64,000 nucleotides of DNA, from assembly GCA_965153355.1 (NCBI GenBank), contig OZ231127.1:13640001-13704000 (forward strand), in the 5' to 3' direction. Positions 1-11,255 of the stretch are shown one piece after another (within the stretch, counting starts at the first letter, position 1; each line of letters starts with the position of its first letter). The position numbers and the translations under genes are program-made. The stretch comes from Flaccisagitta enflata (taxonomy: Eukaryota; Chaetognatha; Sagittoidea; Aphragmophora). The notes under the pieces were generated by a model. That model was not told where the DNA came from. It searched no databases and saw only the letters and a list, made by a program, of their open reading frames with translations.

Positions 1-40
<40 letters not shown>
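1..40. repeat. (AC)n microsatellite cut by window edge
   Basis: Uninterrupted AC dinucleotide repeat at the start of the window; its left limit lies outside. Bases 41-210 after it contain nothing I recognise. Confidence 0.95.
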
Positions 41-42
<2 letters not shown>

Positions 43-210
43 AAAGATAAAGGAAGACCAAAAAAGAGATAAAAACAAGCAGGCAGTCAACCAGGCATCA
101 TGAAATGCACACAAAAGAACATGCACAAAAAAAAAACTCCCATTTACGACTTTTTTCCAGTCGGCGAGAGCCGCCTTTATTAGTAGCTATCTCTATGACG
201 TTCTCATAAA

Positions 211-387
211 ACAAGGCCGGATACATGGCTACCCCGGTCGCGTGCGGGTGGGCAGGGGCCATATTTGAGGTCACTTGATCCCTTGAGCAGGAGCAGTGAG
301 GCCAAAGACCGCAAAAACCCCAAAAAAGTAAAGTGTGACGGACTGATGGACTGACGGATGGATGGACGGACGGATGGACGGACGGAC

Positions 388-421
<34 letters not shown>

Positions 422-470
422 ACAGATGGACCGACAAAGCGGGGTGTAGAGTCGCGTAGCACGCGACAAA
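211..470 (+). mobile_element. HLE copy, GTCGCGTGC subfamily
   Basis: Begins ACAAGGCCGGATACATGGC and ends in the hairpin GTCGCGTAGCACGCGAC followed by A-rich sequence. The half-site GTCGCGTGCGGG lies near the left end. A GGAC/GGAT tetranucleotide array (about 340-432) precedes the GCGGGGTGTAGA stub. No coding capacity: the open frames over the array are repeat read-through. Bases 471-890 after it show nothing recognisable. Confidence 0.8.
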
Positions 471-894
471 AAAGAGTGTAGACTAGTCCTAGATCACGCT
501 CAATTGCAACCATATGTTTATGAACGAGCCCCTTAAAAAAGTTCAATTCAATAACCTTTTTTCAAAAAGAAACTCAAGTTTCTCAACAACCCCTTGACCG
601 AATGAGTTGAAATTTTACGTGAATGAACATCTAAAAAAATGCTGTCGAATGAGCCCAGTCCCAGCATTGTGGCTTTACCAGAACATAAGATATGAATTTC
701 TAAAGAATAAAAAAATGCAATGATTTTAAGCAAATGGGAGACTTTTCATTCTTGAATAGATGTGGCACTTACCGACTTCCTACAATAAGGATCTTTTTGC
801 ACCTATTTTTCCGACCTGCCCCATGGTATTGGGGAACGCCATGCAAAGTCTCTTGTTATGCTATCTTCATAGGGTTAAAACCGATCCCCGTCGA

Positions 895-1172
895 GCCGTG
901 TCGGCATTTTCTCTCCAAAAATAACGTCCTCGTTGCGTGTATTCAGGAGTCAAAACTGACGTCAAAATCTAGACAGCCGACGTTCCCAAACTATGCAGTT
1001 ATTCGACAAGACCGTGCGCGTGAGGATGGCGGTGGAGGTCTTCTCACCCTTATTCATCACTCACTCCACTTCCAACAGCTGCCAACGCCCATCAACGACG
1101 GAGTAACTGAGTCCATTTTCATCAAAACCAACATCTCCGGCAATCCCATTAAAATCGCAAACATCTACGTAC
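895..1172 (+). pseudogene. LINE endonuclease domain, N-terminal part
   Basis: Frame 2 encodes a stretch with the APE-family signature LVACIQESKL (the E of the QE motif), followed by NYAVIRQDR, a GGGG run and KIANIYV. These are typical of the N-terminal half of the apurinic-like endonuclease that nicks target DNA for reverse transcription. The domain stops at IYV where the inserted element begins and resumes as PPASSRYV at 1782. An ATG at 734 opens the frame, but nothing before about 895 resembles a LINE, so that start is probably chance. Confidence 0.8.
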
Positions 1173-1781
1173 GTCGGGGTGCAAATAAAGATAAAATTTC
1201 GGTTTCAATCTCTTTTCATAACTATATTCATTACTATTTTGTGATTTTTTTGATGAAATTTATAATTTTGTAGTTTAGTATTATTCTATTAGTAAAAGAA
1301 ACCCAAGTATGATAAAGTCATTGCTTTGTTTTATTAACAAAGACAAAAAAGAATCACAGGAAATAATAGATTCCGTAGAAATAAGGGAGCAAAAGTTCAA
1401 AACCTGCGAAGGGAAAATTCTAAGACTTGAACAAATTGAACTATTTTGCATTTCTAAGAACATGGCCCTCATCTTATATGTTCTTAGAATGAGGCCATGT
1501 TTTTGAAAATGCAAAATTTTGCATTTTGAAAGAGTCTTAGAATTTTCCCTAAGACAAGTGAAGTTGCAAAACTAAATTTTCTTTAGATTTCCTTCTTTTT
1601 TTCTCCATTTTTTATTTGCTCAGCACTCTCTTTTTATCTACAAATGATTATCTATGCAAAACTAAAAAACATATAATATAACAATTATATTCTTTTATAA
1701 TACAAGTCTAAATTAGTGAAATTTAGAATATTGAAAAAATAGTTTTGACTCTTCTAATTTGATCTTCGTTTGCACCTTGAC
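1173..1781. mobile_element. Small DNA element inserted in the LINE endonuclease
   Basis: A 609-bp AT-rich insert with imperfect terminal inverted repeats: GTCGGGGTGCAAA on the left and TTTGCACCTTGAC on the right. GTAC flanks it on both sides (1169-1172 and 1782-1785); read as ACGTAC the duplication would be 6 bp. Removing it joins the codons for IYV directly to PPASS. It contains an internal inverted repeat at 1411-1550 (GGGAAAATTCTAAGACT against its complement). No transposase frame. Superfamily not assigned. Confidence 0.8.
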
Positions 1782-4600
1782 GTACCTCCTGCATCATCGC
1801 GCTACGTCACCGGGAATTTTCGCCTTTCACTCGCTCCTCTCCTCTCCGACGACGACACGGTCATCGTTGGCGATGTAAACGGCCATCACGAGGAGTGGTC
1901 TGGTGGAGTTGCGGACGATCGTGGTGACGCTCTGGCTAATGAGTTCGATTTGAATAATTTCGTTGTCCTCAACAACCCCGACATCGCCACCCGCCCGGTC
2001 TCTGAGACTTCTCCGGATATTGCTGTTACCTCGTCATCATTGGCCCTAAATTTCAGCTTCAACGTCCAAACCACGCTGAACTCCGACCATCTTCCTATTT
2101 CGCTGCTTTTCGACGATGACTCTCCTCCATTACGAGATGGGAAAACCTACGTTAATTTCAAGAAGGCCAACTGGTCGGCTTTCACTCGTGAATCAGAAGA
2201 CTTGTTTTCCCGCCTTCATCCTCCCACCTCGTGCTCAAGTGGTGAAAAGGAATGGCGAAGGGTCATGCAGAAAAGTTCTGCACACCATGTCCCGGCTGGT
2301 TTCTACAGAACTTTTGCCCCTGGCCTCGACCCAGCCTCAGCATCACTCATCGACGAAAGGGATCAAATGCGTCGTCGTGACCCAACCGATCCTCAGATCA
2401 ATGAACTGAATCGCCGGATCTCCTCGTCGATTGCTTCCGCTTCCCGCGTCCGCTGGATGGAGGCGGTCAATGAGGCTGACAGACAATCAAATCTGACACG
2501 TTACTGGCGTCTTCTGAAGAGTCTGTCCGGGAAAAGAGCGGCTTCTTCTCCAAATCAGCCAATTTCTTTTAATGGAAAATTTGTCTCTAAGAAATCTTCT
2601 ATCGCTAACAAGTTTGTCAAGTATTACACTAACATTAAGGAGTACAAAAACGATAAGGCCAGAAGAAAGATTTATAAGAATTTGAAAGTCAACAACCCTT
2701 TGGACCACTCTTACACTCCCTTTTCGGAATCTAACATTGTTGATGCCATTAAAAGTAGCAAGAATTCGACCGCCGCCGGCCCTAACGGTCTCACTATACT
2801 TCATTTGAAAAACTTGGGGCCAAATGGAATCCGCTATCTCACCCATCTATTCAATCTGTCGGTCCAGAATGCGGATATCCCGTCCATTTGGAAATGCGCC
2901 CATGTTATTCCTATACTGAAGCCGGGCAAGCCAGCTGATCAAGCGGGTTCGTACCGCCCAATCTCCTTGCTCTGCCCTGAATCCAAGGTTCTTGAACGCC
3001 TGAATCTCCCGGTGTTGCAAACGCATTTGCCTCCTGCGTCGTCCCAACATGGTTTCCGCTCAAAACGATCAACTGTCACTGCCCTCCTTCCTTTGGCGAA
3101 TGCGGTGGCAGATGGCTTTAATGAGCGTAAACCTGCCAAACATTCGGGTCTGCTTTGCGTTGACCTAAGCAAAGCCTTCGATGTCATTGACCATCACAAG
3201 CTCATTGAGAAGGTTGACGGCACCGACCTGCCTCCAAACTTGAAGAGATAGCTCGTTGTTTATCTGCGCGATAGGAAGGTGCGGTGTCTCTACCAGGGGA
3301 AGGCTTCTGTCTGGAGGAAGTTGAAGTATGGGGTACCTCAGGGCAGCGTCCTGTCACCCCTACTCTTTAATTTCTTCACAAACGACATCAACCCCAACTC
3401 CGACGCGTTTCAACCGGACATCAACGAAAAATACGCCGACGACCATCTGCAACGTCGACCCTGCCATAATTGCCGCGTCTCTCTCAGTTGCAGCAAATAA
3501 CATCGCGTCCTCCGCCATTGAGCATGGAATGACATTATCGGCCTCCAAATCAACGGTAACGCTTTTTACGCCGTGGACAAAACAATACGGCAAGCTCCCA
3601 CCAGTGCCAGTTGGCAACGAATTAATCCCTCAAGACAACAAGCCGAAGCTTCTTGGAGTTATCCTCGATCGCTACCTGGTCCTTCTCGGCCCATGCGTCG
3701 CACATTGCACGTAAAGCAGGCAGTAGGCTCAACGTCTTACGGGCTCTTGCCGACTCGTCATTTGGGCATGACAAGGAATGCCTTACGATGTCATTCAAGG
3801 CTCTAATTCGACCCTTCTTCGATTATGTGGCACCAATCGTATTTCCAAATTACTCGGCGTCGTCTCTGAACCGCCTGCAAAAGGTTCAGAACAAGTGCCT
3901 CAGGTTAATTACTGGAGCCCACTTAGCCGCCTCTATCGACCACCTCCATCAAGAGACGCAGATCTTGCCGGTGGATAAACACCTTCAGCTACTGTCGTCT
4001 CAATTCCTGGCCCGCGCATTGGTTCCAAGCCACCCCTCTCACCCTCAAGTCGTCTCTCCATCTGGCGGCCCTCGTAGGATGAAAGAGTCTTTGCGTTCCA
4101 AGTGCTGGGATGAAGTTGCGCCGTTTGTTCAAAATTGCGTCATTCAACCGGGGGAGGTAAAAGAAGTGTTGAAGAATATCCATACTCAGATCGTCAGCGA
4201 TACCGTCGACAGTTTTCAACCTAATCGCGTCCTCAACACGATCCCACCACTTATTCATCCTAGTGAACAGTCACTCCCTCGTCGCACTCGAACTGTTTTG
4301 TCACAATTGAGATCCGGCCACTGCGCCAAGCTGAAGGACTATCAATTCCGCGTCGGCCGGTCCGACTCGGATACATGCCCTGACTGCAACTTGGCGCCTC
4401 AATCATCTAGTCATATTTTTAGTTGCACCAGCCACCCCACCACTTTGACGACGACCGACTTATGGGAGCGCCCCCGTGCAGTTGCGGCCTTTCTATCTTC
4501 CACGCCGTCTTTCGGCGACTTGCCTGATCCAGGCCCTTCCCCTCCTCCTAGAGCACGACGAAGAAGGCGGCCTCCCCCGGAACCAACTCCCCGACCTTAG
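1782..4600 (+). pseudogene. LINE pol: endonuclease C-part, RT, CCHC knuckle
   Basis: Endonuclease motifs GDVNGHHEEW and SDHLPI come first. The reverse transcriptase follows: FRSKRSTVTALL, DLSKAFDVIDHHKL, GVPQGSVLSPLLFN and the catalytic YADD at 3432-3443. The C-terminal part has RTVLSQLRSGHC, then CPDC and HIFSC, a zinc-knuckle arrangement common at the end of APE-type LINE proteins. Defects: an in-frame TAG at 3249-3251 (probably from TGG), a one-base shift directly after YADD, and another near 3672-3683. The last open segment runs to the TAG at 4598-4600. The product could not be active. Confidence 0.88.
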
Positions 4601-4684
4601 TGGTGGCTGTCGGTATGGTATCTCCTTACCATTAATTCGATGATTCGACGACAGTTTCCCACTGCTGCCCTAGAATAATTCGTT

Positions 4685-5070
4685 GTGCTGGTTAACAACA
4701 ACAACAACATGACATTGCTCTTCCCCCCCCTGCTCCCCCTATCCCCATTCCCGTTGGGGATTTCCTTGACATTGCTTCCCCCCGGCCCTGCTTCTCCCCC
4801 CCCCCCACCTCCGCCGGCGGTTTCCATGACATTGCTCGCCCCCAGCCCAGCGCCCCCCACCCCACCGGGGACTTCCATGACATTGCTCCCCCCCAGCCCT
4901 GCGCCCCCCCACCACCCCCGCCGGAGACTCCCATGACATTGCTTCCTCCCTCAGCCCTGCTCCCCCTACCCCTACCCCCGCCGGGGATTTTCATGGCAAT
5001 GTGACTGCCCCCCTCCCCGGGTTTCCATGGCATTGCGCCCCTCCCGGGATTTCCATGGCATTGCGCTCCG
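4685..5070. repeat. C-rich minisatellite with CCATGACATTGC units
   Basis: Degenerate units of about 45-60 bp: a C-tract, a short CCGGGGA-type block, then TTTCCATGACATTGC or TTTCCATGGCATTGC. It follows the LINE's (AAC)n tail directly. Open frames on both strands are repeat read-through. The same unit builds the array at 17510-18070. Confidence 0.85.
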
Positions 5071-5186
5071 TTGCCCAACTCGTTCGCAGTTCGTTTGCTT
5101 TTTTCGTAAACAACTTCTCTTTCCGCACCCCGAAGGCCGGACTCCAAAGCGTATTTGACTTTCCTATCATAACATGAGTTCTTTTT
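5064..5186. repeat. Conserved flank of the CATTGC minisatellite, copy 1
   Basis: About 110 bp starting GTTGCCCAACTCGTTCGCAG and including CGTAAACAACTTCTCTTTCC. It recurs nearly identically at 18078-18180 after the other CATTGC array. The array and this flank therefore move or amplify as one repeat family. Confidence 0.75.
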
Positions 5187-5405
5187 TAGTCGCGTGCACG
5201 CGACTCTACAACTCACTCTGTCCGTCTGTTGATTGGTTAGCTTTTTTTTGTGATTTGGCGCCATTTTAAGTCATTTTAAGTCATTTCAAGTTAATTAAGG
5301 TTATTTGAAGTCAATTTATATTTAGTCTCTTAGTCTTTCTGTCCTATAGTCTTTTGGTCTACTGGTCTTAACAACCGCACGCAACTGTAAGGTTTTGGCC
5401 TTGTT
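5187..5405 (-). mobile_element. HLE copy, AAGTCATTTT variant
   Basis: Perfect palindrome GTCGCGTGCACGCGAC at the left, CTACAACTCACTCTGTCCGTC after it, a body of repeated AAGTCATTTT, then CCGCACGCAACTG and GGCCTTGTT at the right end. The tetranucleotide array is almost absent. Confidence 0.75.
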
Positions 5406-5723
5406 CTCTTATAGTACTATGCTTGACGTTTTTTGTATCAAAATTTCATGGGTCTGAGTCAAATAGATTGTTCATAACACCAGTTTGAAGTAAAATGAAC
5501 ATTTACAGCTTGAGCTTGATTTCTTTTTTTTTTTCATCTGGGCAGTTTTTGTTTTGTTCGGTTGTTAAAATGACTTAAACCACAGATATTACTTTGGTCT
5601 CAAACAAAAGAAAGACAAATCATCTTCCATTTGAGACTAATCTGGCATCTATATTTCAAGTTGTCTTCAAATGAGAGCAAATCAAAGAAAAACTTCCCTA
5701 ATTAAAGAAGAAGATTTTGAGTT

Positions 5724-6310
5724 AACAAGGCCGGATACACGGGCCAAGACGGTGCGCCGGGCGTTAATAATTCTTAGACCTATCCCCAGCTCTATAAGAC
5801 CTATCCCTTGCTCTATCAGACCTATACTTAGCTCTATCAGACCTATCCTGAGCTCTATCGGACCTATCTGACCTATCACCAGCTCTATCAGACCTATCCC
5901 TAGCTCTATCAGACCTATTCTGAGCTCTATCAGACCTATCCCTAGCTCTATCAGACCTATCCTGAGCTCTATCAGACCTTTGCCGAGCTCTATTAGACCT
6001 ATCCCTAGCTCTATCAGACCTATCCTGAGCTCTATCAGACCTTTGCCGAGCTCTATTAGACCTATCCCGAGCTCTATTATACCTATCCCCAGCTCTATCA
6101 GACCTATACGACCTATCACCAGCTTTATCAGTCCTAACCATCACTGATTACTTTAGTGGATGAAATGAGGAGTATCATCAATGATGATTGAAATGAGCTA
6201 TCAACTGATTTCAAACATTCTTAGCGATTTTCCATTTGAGCGTGACGGACGGACGGACAGACGGACGGACGGACAGGAAGAGCCTCTTATAGAGGTGCTA
6301 TGGCGCACCG
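5724..6310 (+). mobile_element. HLE copy, GGTGCGC subfamily, with tandem array
   Basis: Starts AACAAGGCCGGATACACGGG; its near-left half-site is CGGTGCGCCGGG. It ends with the hairpin GGTGCTATGGCGCACC, so the half-site matches the hairpin stem of this subfamily. A (GGAC)n tract at 6243-6276 precedes the hairpin. The interior is filled by the 21-bp array listed next. Confidence 0.75.
5776..6140. repeat. About 20-bp minisatellite, GACCTATC units
   Basis: About 17 degenerate copies of a 20-21-bp unit built from AGACCTATCC and AGCTCTATC. The minus-strand open frames (Gly-Leu-Ile-Glu-Leu and Arg-Ala-Arg-Asp repeats) are a by-product of a period near a multiple of three; I see no sign of a real protein. 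Confidence 0.9.
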
Positions 6311-6375
6311 AAAAATCATCATATCATAAATCTGAATCACTTCAGTGATTTTTGCTTCTTTTATAGATTTTCAAC

Positions 6376-6460
6376 TCAAGCGTGACCGCCTGACCGCCCG
6401 ACCAACCAACCGACCGGCAGACAGAGCTACGTTGTTATAGAGGTGCTATGGCGCACCTAA
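6376..6460 (+). mobile_element. Second hairpin end in tandem after the 5724-6310 HLE
   Basis: Repeats the end module of the preceding HLE: a CAAGCGTGACCG start, GACC/AACC tetranucleotides, TTATAGAGGTGCTATGGCGCACCTAAAAA. No second AACAAG end lies between the two hairpins, so this looks like a duplicated terminus. Confidence 0.6.
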
Positions 6461-6686
6461 AAATGAGCTTCTTCAAGAAATGCCTCTTTTACTTCAACTT
6501 GATGTTGTGGACAAACCATCCAACTCAGACCCATGAAATTTTGACACAAAAAACGACAAGCATAGTACTTTAAGAGGCAAGTGATTCCAGGTTATGAAAA
6601 TCAATTATCTAGGAATAAAAGCTTAATACTTTTTTGCATTTGACAATAATCACCCTGTATTCTCATTCTTTTTCTTTTTCTTTTTT

Positions 6687-6890
6687 TAGTCGCGTGCTAC
6701 GCGGCTCCATGACCCGCTATGTCTGTCGGTCGGTCCGTCCGTCTGTCCGTTGGTCCGTTGGTTCGTGTTAATTTTTTTTTCGCCGTTTTACGTCGTTTCA
6801 AGTCATTTTAAGTCATTTTACATTTTTACTTTGTCTTTTAGTCTTGACGACCGCACGCGACTTAATCGAGTTAAAGGTGTTGCCCTTGTT
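6687..6890 (-). mobile_element. HLE copy, AAGTCATTTT variant
   Basis: Left hairpin GTCGCGTGCTACGCGGC (last stem base mutated), a CGGTC/CGTC array, AAGTCATTTT repeats, CCGCACGCGACTT, then a decayed GCCCTTGTT end. Same variant as 5187-5405. Bases 6891-7385 hold nothing recognisable. Confidence 0.7.
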
Positions 6891-7387
6891 TTCATTTTAA
6901 GCAATTCTGCGTTAACTAGGGAAAGTCCTAAATCGCCTGCGAGTGGGCGCTGGGCACTGGGCACTGGACAAACATTTTGTTAATATCGTTTGATTTCGAA
7001 TTTTTCGACAATCTAACTTTTAAATAGGCGAAATACTCTAATTGAAAATTGTTTCCAATGTGACCCGATCTTCTTCTATTCAAAGTTGTTTTGTGTAAGC
7101 TTTTATAAGTGCTGTAAACACACAGAATTCTTCATCGAGAAAAAATTCAAAGCCAGTCTTCATTTTTTTGACATATTCCAGAGAAACATGGTTCTCACTT
7201 TCATATTTGGGCAGTTTCCACAGGTTAATTCCGAGCATCGTCATGTGCGCGTATTTGGCTTGCTTTAGGGGCTGGTACAGCAATTTAAGCTGAATTTTTT
7301 TGCTATTTTATATCTTTTGTATTCAACTGGAGCTACATTTCATTTTTTAGATATTTTTAAAACAATTGGAATGGGTCATTTTTAAGC

Positions 7388-7545
7388 GTTTTTATGGGGG
7401 TAGATTTCAGGCCTGAGAGGGTAGATTTCAGGCCTGAGAGGGTAGATTTCAGGCCTGAGAGGAAGGGGACCAAATCCTGTAGAACACGTTCGTCCGTCAT
7501 TCCGTTCGTCCCCCCCAGGCTCTCTCAGGCCTTGAATCTGCCAAG
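7388..7545. repeat. GGTAGATTTCAGGCCTGAGA array
   Basis: Three direct copies of a 24-bp unit, then TTCGTCCGTCATTCCGTTCG and a C-tract, then an inverted relative CTCTCAGGCCTTGAATCTG. The components recur in opposite orientation at 13915-14205. Bases 7546-8045 are otherwise unremarkable. Confidence 0.75.
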
Positions 7546-8043
7546 GTGACGTAATAGAATCGTGAAGCAGATCGCGGCTAAACCTCGTTAAACTGGAAAT
7601 CATTAAGAATCTTGCTTACAGTGGAATTGCAGTTACAATAAAACTTTGCGATACTTTTTTTTCTCATTCATGAGATTTTTTTTTAAACATTTTCCTTGCG
7701 AAGAAGTGATTAAATCTGAAGATCTGGGCATCGATCATGAATCGAAAAAGCAAGGTTGCAAGAATCGAGTCATCTGCGGTGAACGCCATCAGGATTATGC
7801 CAAATGGAAGTCATTCAAAGGTATTATAAAAGTTTTCTAAGAAATGAAAATATCAGTAAGAGTAAACAGAGACCTGAATGGAAAATATATCATTCCACCA
7901 AAGGAGTGCTTTGGTCTGTTTAGAACAAAGCAAAGGATATAAGCATGTAAGCGGAGTACTTTCAGATGCGCGAAAGAAACTATGAGCTTGTCCACCTAGC
8001 GGTGAAATTGTCGCTGTCTGTCACTATCTCTAAGTATCTGTTG

Positions 8044-8394
<351 letters not shown>

Positions 8395-8790
8395 ACACAC
8401 AAATGCGCGAAAGACGCTGGGTTGTTCTTTAGATCTTTCGAACACACATCCTTGCACACGCACTCACATGCGCTGCTTATCGGGATGGTACAAACGTCAT
8501 CAAACGGAGCCGGAGACGACATTCTCACGATATGCAAAAGAAAATTTACTAAAGTTCGTGATGAAATCCAAACAAATTCATTGCAAGGTGATTTCATTTA
8601 GCAAGTACCTGTACTAAACCAAATATTGTGTTATTATTTGACATCATTGAATAAACAACAAAAGGTAAAAGAAACGAGACCAACACAAGGCATCAGTTGT
8701 GAACGATCTGGCAGGGACAGCTGTACAAAAACCAACATGTTACGGGAGAAAATATTGAATGACTGATGGGTCAATCCGGCACCAAAGAGG

Positions 8791-9037
8791 AACAAGTGAC
8801 GTGGGGTCACAATATCATTGAAGACAGGTGGGCAGGGGCATACGAACCACATCCATACCCCCTGCCCCCCTCCCTTCACTCCATGCTCACAAACACAGTC
8901 AATCATGACTGCAGCATCGTAAATGCGCGTTTTTGCACTTTTTGACTCAACCATCACGGTTCACGGACCAGCAGATGGACCAACGGACCGATGGATGGAC
9001 GGACAAAGCCTCTTATAGAGTTGCGTGTCTGCAACTA
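8791..9037 (+). mobile_element. HLE copy, GTTGCG subfamily
   Basis: Starts AACAAGTGACGTGGGGTCAC, then AATATC and GGTGGGCAGGGGC. Ends TATAGAGTTGCGTGTCTGCAACTAAAA. The hairpin stem is GTTGC/GCAAC rather than GTCGC/GCGAC. A GGAC/GGAT array lies just before it. Confidence 0.75.
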
Positions 9038-9334
9038 AAAAAAGAAAAAGCGTTCAATTCTTAGAGAGAGAGCAAGGGGTAGATAAACAGATAGACAGAG
9101 ACCGAGCAAAATAGACTGACAGAAAGACCGTTAGAGCATTAGACAGAGAGACATGAAGACAAATGAGGGTTTGTTTATACACGCACATGACAATTGCAAT
9201 TAAAACGTGCCACTTGGGTGCTTCAAATAGCAAAAGTTTGGAGTATTTTATTACCTCAGTTAGATGATGCGAAAGAGAAAAAATCATGAAGTTTAGTTTT
9301 TTTTTCAAAATTCCTCCATATTTTGATTTCTTTT

Positions 9335-9470
9335 TTAGTTGCAGACATACAACTTTAAAAGAGGATTTGTCCGTCCGTCCGTCTGTCCGTCGGTCTGTTG
9401 GTCCGTGGGTCTGTTGGTCCGTTGGTCCGTGATGGTCGAGTTGGAAAGTGTAAAAACGGGGTTTTCATTT
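9335..9470 (-). mobile_element. HLE fragment, GTTGC hairpin end
   Basis: TTAGTTGCAGACATACAACTTT, then a CCGT/CGGT array and a GATGGTCGAGTTGGAAAGTG body shared with the copies at 8791 and 11320. No AACAAG end was found, so it is truncated. Confidence 0.65.
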
Positions 9471-9537
9471 TGGCCCTAAACTTCTCACAGGAATCCTAGA
9501 ATTCAACACAATCTTGTATTGTTTTGTTACTAAAAAA

Positions 9538-9704
9538 ACAAGGCCGGATACACAGCAATCCAGTCGCGGATGGCTGGACAGGAGCAGTTATGCAAAAAAG
9601 GCTCGGAATTCAAAAATGTGACGGACCGACGGACGGACGGACGGACCGACAGACCGACCTACCGACCGACACGGCAAGGTGTAGAGTTGCGTGTCCGCGA
9701 CTAA
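9538..9704 (+). mobile_element. HLE copy, GTCGCGGAC subfamily
   Basis: Starts ACAAGGCCGGATACACAGC with half-site CAGTCGCGGATGG. Ends GGTGTAGAGTTGCGTGTCCGCGACTAAAA. It includes the GCTCGGAATTCAAAAATGTGAC box typical of this subfamily and a (GGAC)n/(CGAC)n array. Confidence 0.85.
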
Positions 9705-9719
9705 AATGAATCTTAAGTA

Positions 9720-10313
9720 CAGTGAGGCGCATAAATAAGTAGCCACTTTTGTAAAGATTATTTTGCCTACACTAGAAATGATAGGATAGACTTATTGGTG
9801 ATGATATTAAAGGATTTTCAATTTTCTTTAATTTGAGACCAATCCCAAATTTGTGGCTCTTTTCGTTTAGAAGTGATGTTAGTTTGAATAGAAGCATATC
9901 AAAACCATGTTAGGACAATCAGAAAACTGAGTTGTTTTCTTTAAACTGATGTCATTTGAAAATGAATCAAGCTACAAATCTCTGATTGGACTAGATTTGT
10001 AGAGTTTTCAAAGCTCTTTAAAATGCTCATGGATTTGAAGTCTTTATTATGATTTGTTTTTGATCTATCAAAGAAAAACTAAGTCCATTTTGTGTTTTGC
10101 CCGTGGTTGTTCAGTGATAGATTCTTCTAAATCACTTCTCCTCTTTGAACTTGTATAAATTCCTAGCAAATCGAGATATAAGTCTGGGAGTTGGCTAGAT
10201 TTATAGAACTTTCGAAGATCTTTAAGAATCTCACAGATTTTAAGTATTTGTAAGTGCCAGGACTGGCACAATTAGCTTTTGAAAGTACTGGCTATTATTT
10301 ATGCGCCGCACTG
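9720..10313. mobile_element. Tc1-like MITE
   Basis: 594-bp non-coding element flanked by TA (9718-9719, 10314-10315). Inverted ends: CAGTGAGGCGCATAAATAAG on the left and the complement around TTATTTATGCGCCGCACTG on the right, then AGCCACTTTTG against a relaxed partner. The CAGTG start and TA duplication are Tc1/mariner traits. The interior lacks a transposase. 10314-10683 after it contains nothing recognisable. Confidence 0.85.
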
Positions 10314-10683
10314 TATAGACTTAAAAATCAAAGTATAAATTATAACAGAGATAAACAATTTAAAAAAAGAAATAGTAATGGTTTTTTTCAAAGTATGATA
10401 GCATATTGAGGTCCTGCAGATAACTTTTTTAAAAAAACAGAAGATAAACAATTTTTAATAAAAATAATATTGGTCTAAAAAAAACTACCTTTATTTTAGA
10501 TAAAGACAGTGAAAAGAAATTCCCAACTTTTGCTTTGTGAAGCACCCAAACATGCCACTCGGTTGCTTGCATTCATTTGATGAAACCGCTGACTCCGCCA
10601 CAACATCAACGACAGTATGAATGATGCCGCTGTGACACCAAACTTGAGTAAATTTAATAACAAACCACGTTGGAGTAGATAAT

Positions 10684-10875
10684 AAGGCCGGAAACACGGC
10701 CAATAAGTAGTCGTTGGCGCTGGGCAGGGGCAGAATGGGACCAGGCGGGGGCTGTAATGTGGTTCGGCAGGGGCATTAATGCTCAGAAATCCCCATTTGA
10801 GTCATCCAAATTTTCGCGTTACCAACCTTCCTACATACCTACGGACACACCCTCCCATAGAGTCGCTTAGCCACT
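10684..10875 (+). mobile_element. Degenerate HLE
   Basis: AAGGCCGGAAACACGGCC start, GGGCAGGGGCAG in the body and ATAGAGTCGCTTAGCCACTCT at the end. The hairpin is badly decayed. Lower confidence for the exact ends. Confidence 0.55.
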
Positions 10876-11100
10876 CTTGAATTCAACCAAAACTGTGTAC
10901 ATATTTTTATTCACAGATGATAACGCAGTATTGGGGCATTTGCGTTTGTGAAGAAACGACGTGACAAAACCAGTTGCAACAATTTAAAAGATCTCATCGC
11001 TTCTTTGAATTGCTTGTCGTTTTGAATTGATTCAAGATTCATTTCATGCAAATAAAAAATCTGTAATGCTTTTTTACTGAAAATTGATTCATGCCGAAAT

Positions 11101-11184
11101 GGAAAGAGAGAGAGAGAGAGAGGGGGAGAGAGGGAGAGAGGGAGAGAGGGAGAGAGAGAGAGGGGGAGAGAGAGAGAGAGAGAG
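11101..11184. repeat. (AG)n with GGGAGAGA interruptions
   Basis: Purine microsatellite mixing AG and GGGAGAGA units. 10876-11100 before it is unassigned. Confidence 0.9.
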
Positions 11185-11255
11185 CGTGCATGAAGCAGTA
11201 CATACGGAATACGACTGATAAGTTATTATGAAATGATTTAGGAGCTTTCGCTTTT

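Larger units (their letters stand above)
895..4712 (+). mobile_element. 5'-truncated APE-type LINE, dead
   Basis: Non-LTR retrotransposon relic of the Jockey-like group: an apurinic endonuclease, then reverse transcriptase, then a C-terminal CCHC-type knuckle, ending in an (AAC)n tail at about 4695-4712. Recognisable homology starts near 895 within the endonuclease domain, so the 5' UTR, any ORF1 and the endonuclease N terminus are missing. The body is split by a 0.6-kb insertion (1173-1781) and broken by one nonsense codon and two frameshifts. The clade call (Jockey-like versus a related APE clade) is uncertain without a tree. Confidence 0.85.
5403..6590. mobile_element. Inverted-repeat element hosting nested HLEs
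   Basis: Arms at about 5403-5530 and 6475-6590 are inverted relatives: left CATGGGTCTGAGTCA and GACGTTTTTTGTATCAAAATT, right the complements around ACTCAGACCCATGAAATTTT. The same arm sequence appears in the palindromic element at 11876-13666, so both belong to one foldback family. The interior is mostly an HLE with a minisatellite (5724-6310). Exact ends and target duplication were not resolved. Confidence 0.6.

Noticed and set aside
5682-6144. Gly-Leu-Ile-Glu-Leu repeat protein on the minus strand
   Set aside because: A 20-21-bp minisatellite inside a mobile element; two frames are open equally well.
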